DNA of 34,180 nucleotides from Ichthyophonus hoferi. Lineage: Eukaryota > Opisthokonta > Ichthyosporea > Ichthyophonida > Ichthyophonidae. A model generated the notes under the pieces. It was not told where the DNA came from and made no database searches. It saw only the letters and a program-made list of their open reading frames with translations. A program made the translations under genes and the position numbers. Positions 1 through 12,245 of this stretch are shown piece after piece. Each line of letters opens with the position of its first letter. The first letter of the stretch is position 1. The stretch is from positions 99,615-133,794 of the forward strand of contig NAOQ01000145.1 in NCBI GenBank assembly GCA_002751075.1. Direction: 5' to 3'.

Positions 1-982
1 AACAATTAATATAAATTAAAATTAACCACAATGCTAAACTCGTGTCACGCCATACAAAAGCCTAACAAGATGATTGGTCACGTAAAAGAACCCCGATAGT
101 TGCTGTAGATAATTCCCGGGGTTGCTGGAACAGCTTTATGATTCTCATGCTGAAGTTTAAATTTCTTATTGTGAAGTTTAAAATTCCTATTTTGAAGATA
201 AAAGGCATAACACTTAAGAATAAAGGCCAGTGTTCTGAGAATATTTCTCCTAAAAAATAACACTGAGATTTGTTTAGTAACCTTCGAGTCCAACAATCTA
301 CATTACATACATACAAATATAGCACCCCTCACTGACAGAACACACTGTACCATAAGCACTACCACACCTAAACAAACTAAAATAAGAGCTCTTCCTTGAG
401 TAATAGCTGAATAAATTCGTGATAGACATATAAAGATAGAGCCAATATATACGCATGTCTCTACATTTTCTTCTATTGAAAGCAAATCAGCACTACGTAT
501 TGTGTCTACTGCTAGCCCAGCCGAAGATACTTCTACACAAAATTCAAATTGCTATATTATCTAATAAATTAAATATCAGTTCCGAGATATTTTATCTTTA
601 CGTTTATAAATGCCATATTTAGAAAGTATTTCAAGGTAAGATTCTGATAGATTGGAATTTTTTATTCTGCAGTCACGATGAATAAAAACTATTTTTCTAT
701 ATCTCAGGTTCTCAGCTTGCAATAGTTGGCTACCACCCAAAACTTAGGTGAGATAATTTCTACGCAAGCTGAAACAGACAACTCGAAACGTGGATATTAT
801 TAAGTCTAAAGTTATAAAAATGTTTTCATTTTAGATTAGAAGAATGTTGCTATTTTTTTTTTCATTCGTGTTAGGGATGCCTAACACCTTATTATTACTT
901 AAGTTATGGATTAACTATTGGTAATGCTTAAATTTAGTTGGTTATAGCTATAAATTGCACAAAATTAATTAACCACTAAGTC
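1..982. other. Intergenic stretch without a recognisable gene
   Basis: AT-rich sequence. No reading frame resembles a known protein, and no exon with convincing splice sites was seen on either strand. The only structure noted is a short tandem repeat near 151-205. Confidence 0.6.
151..205. repeat. Short imperfect tandem repeat, 21-bp unit
   Basis: Two 21-bp units beginning TGAAGTTTAAA lie at 151-171 and 172-192. A partial third unit begins TGAAGATAAA at 193. The units differ at a few positions. No function is suggested. Confidence 0.6.
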
Positions 983-1095
983 TGAGATGTTAAATTAGGG
1001 GGACCAATTACGAATAAAGCCCGTTATTGTTAGTAATTGGTCCTTTTTAAAATAAAAGCATTTAAAGATCCAGCTGGTCTGGATCCAGGAGAGGA
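983..1095 (+). repeat. 5' LTR-like direct repeat of the copia element
   Basis: It matches 2671-2786. It carries two inverted repeats: GGACCAATTA paired with TAATTGGTCC, and a second with arms around GATCCAG/CTGGATC. The outer limits are approximate because similarity fades at both edges. Confidence 0.6.
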
Positions 1096-1284
1096 AGTTC
1101 TTCATCCACTTGTGTGTTAATAAGGAAATTCAAGCCAGGATCTGTTGTACCCAGATACAGGGATCGTCTAGTAGTGTTTAGTAATCAATAACGACTAGAT
1201 GAATTTTAGGTAATTTTGAGCCCTGTAGCGTCTCTTACGAGTGTCCGCGTGGTTCTTTCTTTGGCGGAAAGCTTGGGCTGCACG

Positions 1285-1990
1285 TCTTTCAAGCTGATGC
1301 TGCACAGGCTTTTCTCATTGGCCACCTCCAGTCTCCTATCTATTGTCACCAGCCAATGGGTTTTTTAAATTTTCACTTTCCTAGTCATGTTTGAAAACTT
1401 TCTAAGTCACTGTATGAACTTCGGGAATCGCCTTTGGTGTGGTATGTAACGTTATCCACATTCTTAAATTCTTTGGGATTGTACCGAACTCGTGCTCACG
1501 CCTGCATTTTCACTGCGTCGTGAAGGGAGTCCTACTATGATTTTTCACATCTACATAAATGATTTCTTTTTCTTAACCAAGGATAAACAAAATGGGTTTG
1601 ATTTTATGGCGGCGCTATATAAGCAATATCACACGACAATCATGAACGCTCCTTCGTCATACCTTGGTCTTAAGGTTTCTTGTCGTTCTGATGAATCCAT
1701 TGCGGTTCATAGGGGTTAGTTCTGCCAATCAATGGTCAACAAATCTGCGAGGGGAGAGTTGTCAAAAGGTCCAATTTATTTCCCTACGCCGCATTTGTAC
1801 TATGGGATAGGAAGATAGGTCTTCCGTTAGCTGATAAGGCGGCTTATATGGCAGGTTTAGGTATGCTAATATGGTGCACGCGGTGTGCTAGGCCAGACTT
1901 GGCGTACTATACAGGTGTTTTCAGCAAATTCACCAAACAGCTCCATGAGGGCCATATGCGGTTAATGAAGCCTTTTTTTTGTACATCAGA
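1285..1990 (+). pseudogene. Copia reverse transcriptase remnant
   Basis: Several stretches resemble known copia reverse transcriptase blocks: a DAAQAFLIG-like block early on, an IYINDFF block in the position of the YVDD catalytic region, and a CARPDLAYYTGVFSKF block typical of the domain's end. It is a fossil with several breaks and is not expected to make an active enzyme. Confidence 0.75.
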
Positions 1991-2029
1991 GATACCTTTG
2001 ACCTCGGCGTTGTGTATAAGCCGAGATAT

Positions 2030-2440
2030 CCAGTCCTCGAATCTCACTCTAACTTGGACTTTTTGGGTTCTTTCAAAAACCTTCGGTCAACTTCAGGCTA
2101 CGCGGCTTTAATCAGTGATGTCATAGTCATGTAGAAGAACCATATGCAAGCTCTACATGCCATGTCTTCCACCGAGGCTGAGTTCATTGCGTTGGCTGAA
2201 GCAAGTTTAGCGTCAATGTGGATTGCGGGTTTTCTGGAGGACTTAGGAACTTCAACCCAATTTCCTACTCGCATTTTTTGTGACAACAAATTCTCCATCA
2301 TTATGACTAAAGTCATTACACCTGGGGTTTGAACCAAACATATTGCATTACGACAATGTTACATAAAAGAAAAGGTAACAAGTGGTGAAATCATTTTGAA
2401 CTGTGTTAATACTGTGTTCCACGTCGCTGATTTCTGCACC
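2030..2440 (+). pseudogene. Copia RNase H remnant
   Basis: The segment contains SSTEAEFIALAEASLASMW, followed by a DNK block and a TKHIALRQ block. This order is typical of Ty1/copia RNase H. It lies directly after the reverse transcriptase remnant. It is broken. Confidence 0.78.
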
Positions 2441-2670
2441 AAGGTGTTAACTGGAGCAAGTTGGAAGAGTGCTCTTAAAGTAGTGTGGATTGGTGGACGA
2501 CTGTGCTTCTCAGGGAACTGACAAGGCTCTGGACTGAAGTGAACATACGGAAATATTCTTGATATTTCCTAGGATACGATATATGTTTATGGTTGAAGCT
2601 AGCAGTATAGAACTGTCAGTTTTAGAGATGTCATACGTCGTTTCCTATAGGTTGATTAGGTATCCCTTTT

Positions 2671-2786
2671 TGAGTCATTAAGTAAAGGGGAACCAATTAT
2701 GAGTAAAGCCCATTATTGTTAGTAATTGGTCCTCTTTTAATCAAAAATGTATTTAAGGATCCAGCTGGCCTGGATCCAAGGGGCGG
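2671..2786 (+). repeat. 3' LTR-like direct repeat of the copia element
   Basis: It matches 983-1095, including both inverted-repeat pairs. The purine-rich tract AAAGGGGAA falls near its start, as a polypurine tract would, although its place slightly inside the proposed TGAG start leaves the exact LTR edge uncertain. Confidence 0.6.
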
Positions 2787-2940
2787 TTCAATTATATGGT
2801 TGGTACCACAATCTCTGGGAGCAGAGCTTTAAATAGTGATAGAACTATCTAGACAGCTAGATCACAGAAAATTGAATAAATTATCTATTACATTGATCAA
2901 GCTTATAGTCTGATATGCTAAGCTAATACTACTCTAAATC

Positions 2941-2960
2941 ATATATATATATATATATAT
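2941..2960. repeat. (AT)n microsatellite
   Basis: Ten uninterrupted AT dinucleotides. Confidence 0.9.
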
Positions 2961-3123
2961 ACACATGTATATATAATTCTACCGCATTTTTTATGAATGG
3001 AAGAAGTATCTGATGTACTGAATTCGATTCGACTATTGGAACTAAAACTAGTATCTGTTGTATTATATAAATTTCATTTGACGTACAGAGTATCTGTTTT
3101 TTTCTAATTGGTCTAGATAGTTA

Positions 3124-3700
3124 TTATTGAAAATAAGACTAGTATCTGCTCTACTGAGTTCTATCGGATAGCCGTCGTCAGGTAAAGAGCAAGCTAAAGC
3201 TCTCATTAGCTGCTCTTGAATCTCTCTCTGTTGTTCCATGGATATGAAAGCTTTGATTTTTTTACTCGGCGATTTATTGTTATGTAATAGCTGTGGCCTA
3301 AATGCGGTTGTGTATATATAGTTACGGTATTATTATCGTTGGAGGAATGAAAATTATGTCCAACTAGTTGGCGTTCCAGTCAAGTATCTGAATTAACTAT
3401 TTCAAACTCTTTGACAAGTATAGACATAAAGACTGAGAACAGTATTTTTTATTGGTTGTTTTTGTTCCTTTTTATACATTCCCGACCTTTGCTTAAAGTG
3501 ATACATGCAATGGCCTAAATGGGAGCAATCATAATATTTCCTATTGGCTAATACACTTCATCACAGATCACAGAGCCCACTAGGATTGTCTGATCTTATC
3601 TCAATAATCTTATACTATCATGTCCTTATTTAGATGGCTCGGTCTTGCCTCATAAAGGAATAAGCTGTAACAAAACACATTGAACACTTTGGTCCAAACA
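3124..3700 (-). mobile_element. Solo-LTR-like element, family A, copy 1
   Basis: Read on the minus strand, it begins TGTTTGGACCAAAGTGTTCA, has a TATAAAAAGGAAC promoter-like box near 3470, and ends ...ATTTTCAATA. It is similar along its length to 9460-10,075 and 18,833-19,602. About 45 nt after the TATA box, a frame begins MSILVKEFE at 3427, shared with the other copies. The TGTTGGAA...TTCCAAYA-type ends are those of Ty1/copia-like LTRs, so I read it as a solo LTR. The copy is degraded. Confidence 0.55.
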
Positions 3701-4086
3701 GTTATCAATAGGTAAAAGAAAAGCTAAAATCTTTGAGTTCTGCTTTTACTGATGAAAAATGTATTTCATTCGGCTTCACTGTTTAAGTCTTTTACCCATT
3801 CATCATCCTTTACATTTGATATATCTCGGTCGTTAATGATAATCGACTGAAATCAAATGTTAAAATGTTATATAAAACACCATGATGGCACAAGAGACTA
3901 CGATATGCATATAAACGAACATAAGAACATATTTTTCTATCACTCCCACATTTCAAAATCTTTGTACAGTTCAAATAATCCAAGGAGATGGCAGAATATT
4001 TCCGTAAATTACTCCAATCGTCTTCAACAACAGTATAATGGTGGTTTCAAGTTTGGTTTAAAAGTGTTGGAATCGCCAAGAGAAAT
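3701..4086. other. Intergenic, no gene seen
   Basis: AT-rich spacer between LTR-like copy 1 and the ADSL 3' end. An 83-codon open stretch at 3857-4108 has no recognisable content. Confidence 0.5.
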
Positions 4087-4092
4087 TTTATT
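4087..4092 (-). terminator. Candidate ADSL polyadenylation signal AATAAA
   Basis: TTTATT on the plus strand reads AATAAA on the minus strand, about 200 nt beyond the ADSL stop codon. The hexamer is common in AT-rich DNA, so this rests on position only. Confidence 0.4.
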
Positions 4093-4292
4093 TCTATTGA
4101 GCAAATAGTGCATATAATGATGTATTTTCATATCAGAATTTTTTTACACATATGTAAGGAAAGGAGTTTTTAATATATACGATTCAAACAGATGTCGCTG
4201 TAAGGGTAACATAAACTCTCAAAAGACTAGACAACATCAACTATAAACAAATCAGATCTTATTGTTAACCAAGACCATCCATAAGTAGCTAG

Positions 4293-7200
4293 CTATACAC
4301 TAATGACAGCACTACCAGCCAGTTTCGAAGTATATGGCTCAAGGGCTGGGTGAATCGCCTCAGAGAGGAAGCGGGCCACCTGCTGAGGAGCCCGACCCGT
4401 AAACGTGGAGGGATCTAACAAGCGATCAAGGTCCCTGTAGATCAAAGATGTATTCGAATATAAGTGGAACTGATGCAGAAATAAGGCGCACAGAGAAGGA
4501 AGCGCAATTGTAGACACGTGAACGAAATGCATTTTTGTGTTTCTGAGCGTGAAGACAGTGGAGAGTGAAACAGGAATAGGGCAGGGCAGACAAGAATATA
4601 TACATGTGCTATGAGGTAATAATGACTGGTAATACATTCAGTTGCAATCGTGCGCAGAAAGAGAATAGGTAGAATCAAACAATCTCAATATAAAATATCA
4701 TTACTTGGTGTTATAGTTACCACCAAACAATACAAGACAATTAACAAAAAGTTATATGGATGGAAGTAAGCATAAGAAAAATAAAGATTAAATATATCAT
4801 AAGGGTAAAGTCCAGCCCACACTATTCAGAGACCACTATAAGAAGGAGAGGGGAGAGGGAAGTCATACGCGTGGATAGGTTGGAAGTATTCAGAGGCTTT
4901 AATGCGTTCAATCAGATCGTTTTGTCCTCCCTCCATCTTTACTACCTTGGCTGCCTCTTGCGACATCACACGGATATGCTCATGACAGACCTTTATAATA
5001 CAACAATATCATTGGATTAGTCAGTCAATTTAAAATTTAACAAAAATGTTTAGGTGGATACAAAGTACCTGTAAATAAAAACTGAAGCATCCATTAATTC
5101 AGTGAGATAACAGTACTTAATAAGCATATAATTATCTAAATAAAATTCAAAATAATCGGGAGCTGTAATAATTTTAATTTCCTAGTGTTTTAACCTAACT
5201 ATGCAATATTACAAAATGATACCATAATCCCTTTATAATATATTATTGCTCTATCACAATGCTAGGCTGAATTACAATGTAAATAAAACAAGATCACACA
5301 GTCCTAGAATCTTTCCCCATTTCAATCTTATCACATTTGACAAATTAAGATAGAGTGCAAGGGCAAGTGTGTCTAAGTATCTACATATAGAATAGAAGAC
5401 CTAGACATGCACGTATTTCGTTTTTAGACATCATATATGTTACATCCGTATGGAAACAATCATAAATATTTTCAATTAGCTGCTTCAATCATGCGACTTA
5501 GTATGTTAGCGTGATCTGTGTACATCCGTATATATATATATATAAGATGAATGTATTTGTGATGGTGAAAGATCAGTTAATGTGCGTATTTGCACCAAAA
5601 AGAAACTCACCTGTCTGTCCCCGCCAGCTTTAACCATGGCCATAATGATATTCTCGGTGGCCATAAAAGGTAACTCCTCACGAATGTGTTTCTCAATTAC
5701 CTAATGATATATACAACATAAGCATGGATCCAACTCGTTTGTTCGTGTCATTTTTTTTAAATAAAATATTCATACAGAGTTTGATAGCCAACATCTTATT
5801 GGCCCCCTTTCATTGGCATGCCAATCTTTGAATAAATCATATAGCTCTCCCTGCCTGACACTGACACTTAACCTTTATCCTTCACGCTATACCAACAATC
5901 CACAAACATATTATGCTTCTTTTCCCTCTTTCGTACACAAATCAAACTAATCAAGAGTCAACATCAGGTATATGGCACCAGTGGTCATACCTTGTGGTAG
6001 ACCACGAGACCTTCACACACATTCTGTAGTGTATTAAGGCAGATATCAGCAGCCAAGAAAGCCTCAGGCAGAGATATACGCCTAATGGCACTGTCATCCA
6101 ATGTTCTCTCCATCCACTGAACAGCACAAGTCTGCGATGCGTCAAAAACCAGGGTCATAAGGTGGCGCGATAGACTGCAGATACGTTCACTGTGTGTATG
6201 TAATATGAAGAAAGAAAGAAACCGGATGAAAGGAATTCTCAAAGATGAGAACAAGGAGCATACATAGAGTGGGAAAAGAGAAAGAGGAGAAAGAGTGGAA
6301 GCATAGTCGGGTTAGTTTGCTTAGATAATGCAGTTAGGATCAGAGAACATTAATAAAAAAACAATAAATTTCTGTTATGGAAAAAGTACAAATAATTTTT
6401 ACTCATTAACGTAAGTGCTTAGTGTGTATATCAACGCGGGTTTGTAGATGGAAAAAATAGTTCAGTGTATAATAGATTTAGTCATTTGCATAACCCAGTA
6501 GATAAAAAAAGAGCCAAACAAAAAGAAGCAGGAAGAGGCACGGAGAGAGAAAGCATAGGTGACACCTGGGTAGCATTACAATGCAACAAAAAGGGGTACC
6601 ATGAAGCACTCACAACCACTTAGTACTTACCAACGCATAGGATTACGCTTGTAGGCCATGGCCGAACTTCCAATCTGATCTTTGCCAAATGGCTCCTCGA
6701 TCTCCTTCATAGAGGCTAAGAGGCGAATGTCAGTAGCGATTTTATGTACGGTTGCACCTAGTCCACCAAGGACTGACAGAATATCATAGTCTACTTTACG
6801 GCTATAAGTTTGGCCGGTAATAATGAAAGCTTGCTCAAAACCAGACATCTCTGTTACCAAACGGTCCAGCTCTTCAACCTACAAAAGATGTAAAAAGAGT
6901 GGCAAAAAAATGAGTATGGAGAGAGAAAGTAAAAGAAAAAATGCGTTAATAAATAGTAGTAGAATGAAGGTGCAAAGATAATGGATAATAAAAAATTTGT
7001 TAGGTAGATGTACATGAGAAAGAGAGAGTTTGTAGAGACACCGATGGAGATAGCAAGTAATAATAAGGACAAAGGAATATCAATGGGTGAAAATTCATAT
7101 AGTCAACGAAGAGATAGTGGTGCTAAAGATCCTTGTTTATTGTATATATAATACTCGGCGTTCATGTGCTGGTCTGTCGAAGACTCAGGAATCAATATGT

Positions 7201-8234
7201 TTGTCTATACATACATATATACATATATATGTCAACTAAGGTATAAGCATTAATGTTGCAAGGTTCGTCTTTGGAATCTATGGTATTACTTCACGTCGTC
7301 TTCCGCACTAAATTCTTGGCCAGAGTCACCACAACATTATCAACGAAATATACCTGACTAACTTACTAAGGCTTTCATTTATTCTTCAGCCTCCTCCCCC
7401 ACCTACCTTATCATGATCGCCATCAAACAGGGCCAGGAAAGAGGCCTGGGTACCAGTGGTTCCCTTGACTCCTCGGAACTTCATATCCTTACGGAGTCGC
7501 TCAAGGTGACCAAGATCCATCAAGAGCTCTTGCATCCAAAGGCAGGCGCGCTTGCCAACAGTAGTCAGTTGAGCAGGTTGTAAATGGGTAAATCCGAGTG
7601 TAGGGGTAGCCGCATAAGTTTCAGCAAACTCACCCAGACGGGCAATAACCCTGGATATGCGTAAACATGTGAAAAAATAAAAAGAGGAGAAGAAATGAAA
7701 TGATACAAAAGACCTTAAAGATTGAATTCGGAAAACAAACAGATAAGTGAATAATTAAAATAAGAAAGGCGTATAGAGAAGTTAAAAGCAGAAGAAAAAC
7801 AGATTGGGAAAAATACAAGCACAAAAGATAGCCTGGACAAACCTGGCAACTTTAGGCAACAAAATGTCAATGCCACCCCTCAAGATAAGAAGGTCAGCGT
7901 TATCGCCTACATAGCAAGAAGTAGCACCGAGATGGATGATTGGTGCAGCCTTGGGGCACACTGCGCCAAAAGTGTGGACATGAGCCATAACATCATGCCT
8001 TCTCTTTCTCTCCTCTTCTGCTGCTACAACGTAATCAATATCATAGAGGTGTGCCTCCATCTCGCTAATCTGCTCCGCAGTTATATCCAAGCCTAGCTTC
8101 TTTTCGGCCTTGGCCAGATTAAGCCACAGTTTTCTCCAGGTAGAAAATTTAACATCATTAGAAAAATTCCCAGACATTTCGGCGCTAGCATAGCGACTGG
8201 TGAGAGGGCTCTGGTAGCGGTTGTTATCTGTCAT
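4293..8234 (-). CDS. ADSL: Adenylosuccinate lyase, complete, seven exons
   Basis: Cytosolic purine-synthesis enzyme of the fumarase/aspartase superfamily. It splits SAICAR to AICAR plus fumarate, and adenylosuccinate to AMP plus fumarate. Coding exons on the minus strand are 8234-7843, 7650-7407, 6878-6631, 6189-5991, 5700-5611, 4990-4869 and 4434-4293. All junctions are GT-AG and phase-compatible, giving 478 residues (human 484). The start ATG at 8234 gives [17 protein letters not shown], matching the human N terminus. Visible landmarks are RHDVMAHVH (79-87), [11 protein letters not shown] with catalytic-type His153, and the signature [10 protein letters not shown] (282-291) with the catalytic Ser. 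The end aligns with human through [11 protein letters not shown]. One oddity is that the signature normally reads SSAMPYKRNP, whereas here Pro is replaced by Ala at 287. The frame is intact, so the gene is probably functional. I inferred the exons by eye from homology, not from transcripts. Confidence 0.96.
5530..5544. repeat. (TA)n microsatellite in an ADSL intron
   Basis: A short TA run in the intron between the fifth and sixth coding exons. Confidence 0.8.
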
Positions 8235-9459
8235 TGTTACTGCTAACTAAAATTAAATGAAAAAAAAAGGAACTAACAAAAACTGCACTACCAAGTCTAC
8301 TAAAACATGAACATCTGCAGTAGTTATTATTATTATTCGAACACCTACATGTGGTCCTTAAAGGATTCGGTATTTGGCATGATTAATCAGAATATGGCAG
8401 AATACATGATAATTGGGCATGGTCATGCCTGTTACATATAAGGCTAGTTAAATTATTAGCTAATAAAGAAATTAAATGGAACTAATTTCTAACCAATAAT
8501 TTAGAAGCATATGGGATTTGAATTGGATATATGACCATATTTAGGGCTATTGAGCAACGTAATGCCCAATAGCGTGTTAGAATGCAATAAAATTGATCAT
8601 AGAGATTGGATCTATTAATCTAGCATTGAATTTCAAAAATGTCTCACTAGCCAATTAAGATACACATTCAAAAAATTCAAAATTTTAACTGCTCCATTAT
8701 TGGTGGGATAAACATAGTGGAATGCTGATATCAGGCTTGCGGTACGGGATACATTGGGCACCTTATTCCCTAACTTTGTTGTAACTGCCTAGAATATATT
8801 ATATTTTTGCGTAAAGTGTGGCAATAGTATAAAAATAATTTTGATGCTTCAAATTACCGTAAAAAATTTATATAAACCAGTTAAGGATGGATGTGAAGAC
8901 AAGAAAAATGTAAATGGTGGACAAATACTTTTGTACCGAGTGCCTGATAGACCACTTAGTGACAATAATCAAGCCTGTATTATTTTCTGTATTGAAATGT
9001 TATATAATGATGCACTAGATTGAAGCCTTTCGTTTTTTTTTGTTGTACAACATACCATGTCATCTATGCATTCACAAATGATTCAACCATTTTTCAATGT
9101 TACATCTTTTTTCACCTTCTTTGATTTTGATTTCTGTTTATCTCTTTATCTTTGTTTCCCGTTCACTATTAACTCAATCACTATGACCATCTGTGATAAT
9201 AGATCAAAAGAAAATATTTTTGTATGCATTTAAGAACCAATAGCCAAATGCAATATATATTTTTCTGATTTCATCTTTTTAAATGTAATATAATTGGCCA
9301 ATATGATGGCTGGGGCACATTATATCAGTTATTTGGGTGTTATTAGGAAATAATTTCTATAACATAAATTATCTGGCATGAAAAAGCATAAGTAAAACAT
9401 AGATCAAAGAACAAGGCAACGTAGTAGACAGACAAACATTACAAATGTTATATTATTAT
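8235..9459. other. ADSL upstream region, no gene seen
   Basis: It holds the ADSL promoter by position. No clear TATA box was identified. CCAAT/ATTGG pentamers are dense: I count 10 in 8501-9500. No coding content was recognised; a 60-codon open stretch at 8841-9023 looks random. Confidence 0.5.
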
Positions 9460-10075
9460 TATTGGAAATAAGACTAGTATGTTATACTGAGTTTTATTGG
9501 GTGATGTCGTCAGGTAGAGGGCAAGCTAAAACTCTAGTTAGCTGCTCTTGAATCTCTATGTTGATCAATGGATACGGAAGCTTTTAGCTTCTTACCCGGC
9601 GGTATATTATATATGTAATAACTATGATCTTCTAGTGGCTGCGTGTATATAGCTATGGTATTATTATTATTGAAAGAATAAAAATTAGACTGAACTAGTT
9701 GGCGTTCCAGTACAGTATTTGAATTATCTACTTCAAACTCTCTGATAGCTATAGACATAATATAAAACGCATAAATTAATCAGTAGATCTTGAGGATTAA
9801 GAACAGTATTTTTTTTCCACTTGTTTTAGTTCCTTTTATACACTTTCTGATCGCATCCCGATAATCCAACTCCAATTTATTCTTACTAAAATGACTCTTT
9901 AGCTAATTACCTCAGTGGTTTAACTACTCAAATAATATGTTGTTGACAAATCAATTTACCAGCTTGAAAACATTATGGAAAATAAAAAACGTTATACAAT
10001 TAACTAATATTGAATCGTTTACAAAAATTGATTGATATCAGTAAAAAAAAAACATTGAACATTTTGGTTCCAACA
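9460..10075 (-). mobile_element. Solo-LTR-like element, family A, copy 2
   Basis: On the minus strand it begins TGTTGGAACCAAAATGTTCA and ends TTTCCAATA, so the 8-bp ends are near-perfect inverted repeats. A TATAAAAGGAAC box lies at about 9840-9829. The shared frame starts at 9758 (MSIAIREFEV) and stays open to 9534, containing YNIPPGKKLKAS. The upstream third differs from copies 1 and 3. It is an LTR-only copy, so no retroelement genes are expected inside. Confidence 0.6.
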
Positions 10076-11335
10076 ATATTAGGCAGATTCAATATATCTC
10101 ATTATTCTAAATTGTTACAAGATAGTGAATAAGTAGGTCCAATCTTGGCCGGAATAATTAGACCGATTTTTTTCATATTATATAAACATTATTGTATCCA
10201 TCTAAATAAGGTATCATAATCACTTCTTCAGAAATCTAGAAAATTGCTTACTAACTTTAGACAGTGACAATAGTGTGTACATACATGACAACATAACTCC
10301 GCTAAATGATCGATCTCATTGTGCCATTACCACGTTTGGACCAAAACGTTTTAAAGCATATATTCCTTCTGTATTAGGACATCAAAATAGATACTGCAAT
10401 TAATTGCCTAGAGAATTAGGTTATCTGCTTCTAAGTCAATAGCTAACTATCCAAGACAGATCCGATCAAGCAGCTATGATCAACACTAATCAGTTAACGA
10501 TAACTACTATCGAAGACACCATTGAAGACCCCAAAGCCTGTGGACAAGTCACTAGTACTACCACAGATTGCTATACAAATTTATTACATGAGATTTTTAG
10601 AGTCATATATAATTAATAAGACCTGAGGTGTGCAGCTCCGAGCTTCTGTGTATTTTTGTTTAACTGATATTAATAAGGAAAATTATGATTTTAAGTCAAG
10701 CATATTCAAAAAGTAGTTGCAGATTGCTTGGATTAATATACGTAGTGGGGATTAAGTGTCAATGTTATGTTTAATATTTGAGTATTAAGTATATTATTGT
10801 ACTTGTAGAATCTTTGAGATATGCATTTAACCTGCCCCTTTAATCTTTATCAATTTTACAAAGCTTTATAACTTTTAAATAATTTTGTGAAACAATTGTG
10901 GTATTTGGAACTACTGTATAATATTACCAATGCTTACCACAAAACAAATCAACCAGTCTACCGGTCTGTAGCTTTATAAGAAACTTTCTAAAATAAAAAT
11001 AAAAACTTGCAGATTAAAATTTACAAAATACTTTCTTAGCTTTGGTATATATACAGAAGTACTAGTTTTTTATAGGTTTATTATGGTGGGTTCTACATGA
11101 AGACTCTTCCAATATCACTTTATTTTTCCTTACTATAGTTGAATTTCTTTGGTACTTGCTTCCTTTCATTGGGTCATATTTAAGTAATCCCCAGCTTACA
11201 TGACACCTATAGAACACACAGTTCAGCCGATTGGCGGGTAACAAGTGGATTAAAAATATGATTGATTCAACATTAGTTAAGTTTATTGAATGATATCCTT
11301 ATCAAATGAGATGAACAGCTCCGTATATGCTTATA
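10076..11335. other. Gene-poor spacer with a possible retroelement leader fragment
   Basis: AT-rich. The only recognisable item is about 55 bp near 10,516-10,572 that is repeated near 17,824-17,880. No host exon was seen. Confidence 0.45.
10516..10572 (+). repeat. Dispersed repeat B, copy 1 (possible LTR-element leader)
   Basis: It contains GACCCCAAAGCCTGTGGACA followed by CAAGTCACTAG and CACAGATTGCTATA. It matches 17,824-17,880 at roughly 80% by eye. The CA-TTGRMGACCCC context resembles the junction of an LTR with a primer-binding region, but no full element was found. Confidence 0.4.
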
Positions 11336-11339
11336 ATAA

Positions 11340-11470
11340 AACACATTAGCCAATAAAATTCACAAAGAACCAAAGAGACCCACTAGAATTGTCTGATCTT
11401 ATTTCAATGATGTGATGTAAAGTATCGTATATCCTTAATCGTGAGTTGTACTAGCAAATATGAATCTTTA
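11340..11470 (-). mobile_element. Fragment of family A LTR (U3 part)
   Basis: It contains CCACTAGAATTGTCTGATCT preceded by ATTAGCCAATA. The same module is found in copy 1 (about 3545-3640) and, inverted, in copy 3 (about 19,080-19,110). Neither the TATA box nor the shared frame is present here. Confidence 0.45.
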
Positions 11471-12149
11471 CACTTTGTCCCATTTACAATAATAAATAAT
11501 TGATACTACAGTCACTTCTGAATGTCATCAGGAATTATCTAGTTCATTTAGTGAGCGACAAGCTTACAGCTAAGCAGTCATCATGTTAAGGTTTTTTCAT
11601 ATTCTTTTCTTATAATTTTTATATCTTAGTTGAAGTAATCTACTTAATTATTATTACAAATGTATCTTGCAATACGTTGGTGTTAAATGGCATTATTCCA
11701 ATAATTTATCAAAATTAAACCAGCCAATGGTAGTGATCCTGCGACTATATTGAACTATTTTAGACCACACACCATTTTGGGTTCAGATAAGATAACTCGT
11801 TGATTAGGCCTAAGACGAGTATCACTGATTTGTTTGATAATAAAAATAAGTTCTATCTGTAATCAATGTATCCAAAGGGAGACGTTAAAGTGTATTTCAA
11901 TTCGATATTGTCTCTCCTTCTAAACAAATATAGGTCACAGGGACGCTCCTGCCTCTACCTCTCATTCCCAACAGGTATTATACACGTATACAGGTATGTA
12001 GGATGGCCTGGTGCCGGGGCGTTTATTGGTGGCTTTCGTTTCCTTAGAACGATGCTTTTAAGCCAATTACTGCGTTAGTGTGAATATTTCCATTCTCTTT
12101 TTTCTCCTAAACTTTGTTTATGATGATTGTAAAAGGAATCTTAAAATTC

Positions 12150-12245
12150 AAATATTGGCTAATATAGTTTATAGGACCACTAAGGACCACTAGAATTGTT
12201 AGATCTTATCTCAACAAACAATTGAATACTATTATGTCTTGGTTC
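12150..12245 (-). mobile_element. Fragment of family A LTR (U3 part)
   Basis: ATTGGCTAATA is followed by CCACTAGAATTGTTAGATCT and ACTATTATGTC, matching the corresponding block of copy 1. It is a short relic only. Confidence 0.45.

Larger units (their letters stand above)
983..2786 (+). mobile_element. Ty1/copia-type LTR retrotransposon, old and broken
   Basis: A direct repeat of about 110 bp bounds the element (983-1095 and 2671-2786, both beginning TGAG). Between the copies, plus-strand pieces resemble a copia reverse transcriptase (about 1285-1990) and a copia RNase H (about 2030-2440, with SSTEAEF). A purine-rich AAAGGGGAA at 2685-2693 lies near the 3' repeat. Gag, protease and integrase were not recognised. 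The coding part has several breaks and the element looks dead. The two repeats are roughly 87% identical over their best 90 bp by eye, mostly with transition differences, which suggests an old insertion. Confidence 0.8.

Noticed and set aside
4293-4678. Open frames running from the last ADSL exon into the intron before it
   Set aside because: The ADSL homology starts exactly at the AG acceptor at 4435-4436; beyond it the sequence is AT-rich intron.
11866-12078. A 70-codon open frame rich in Gly near its end
   Set aside because: Short, without homology or splice context, and between LTR fragments.
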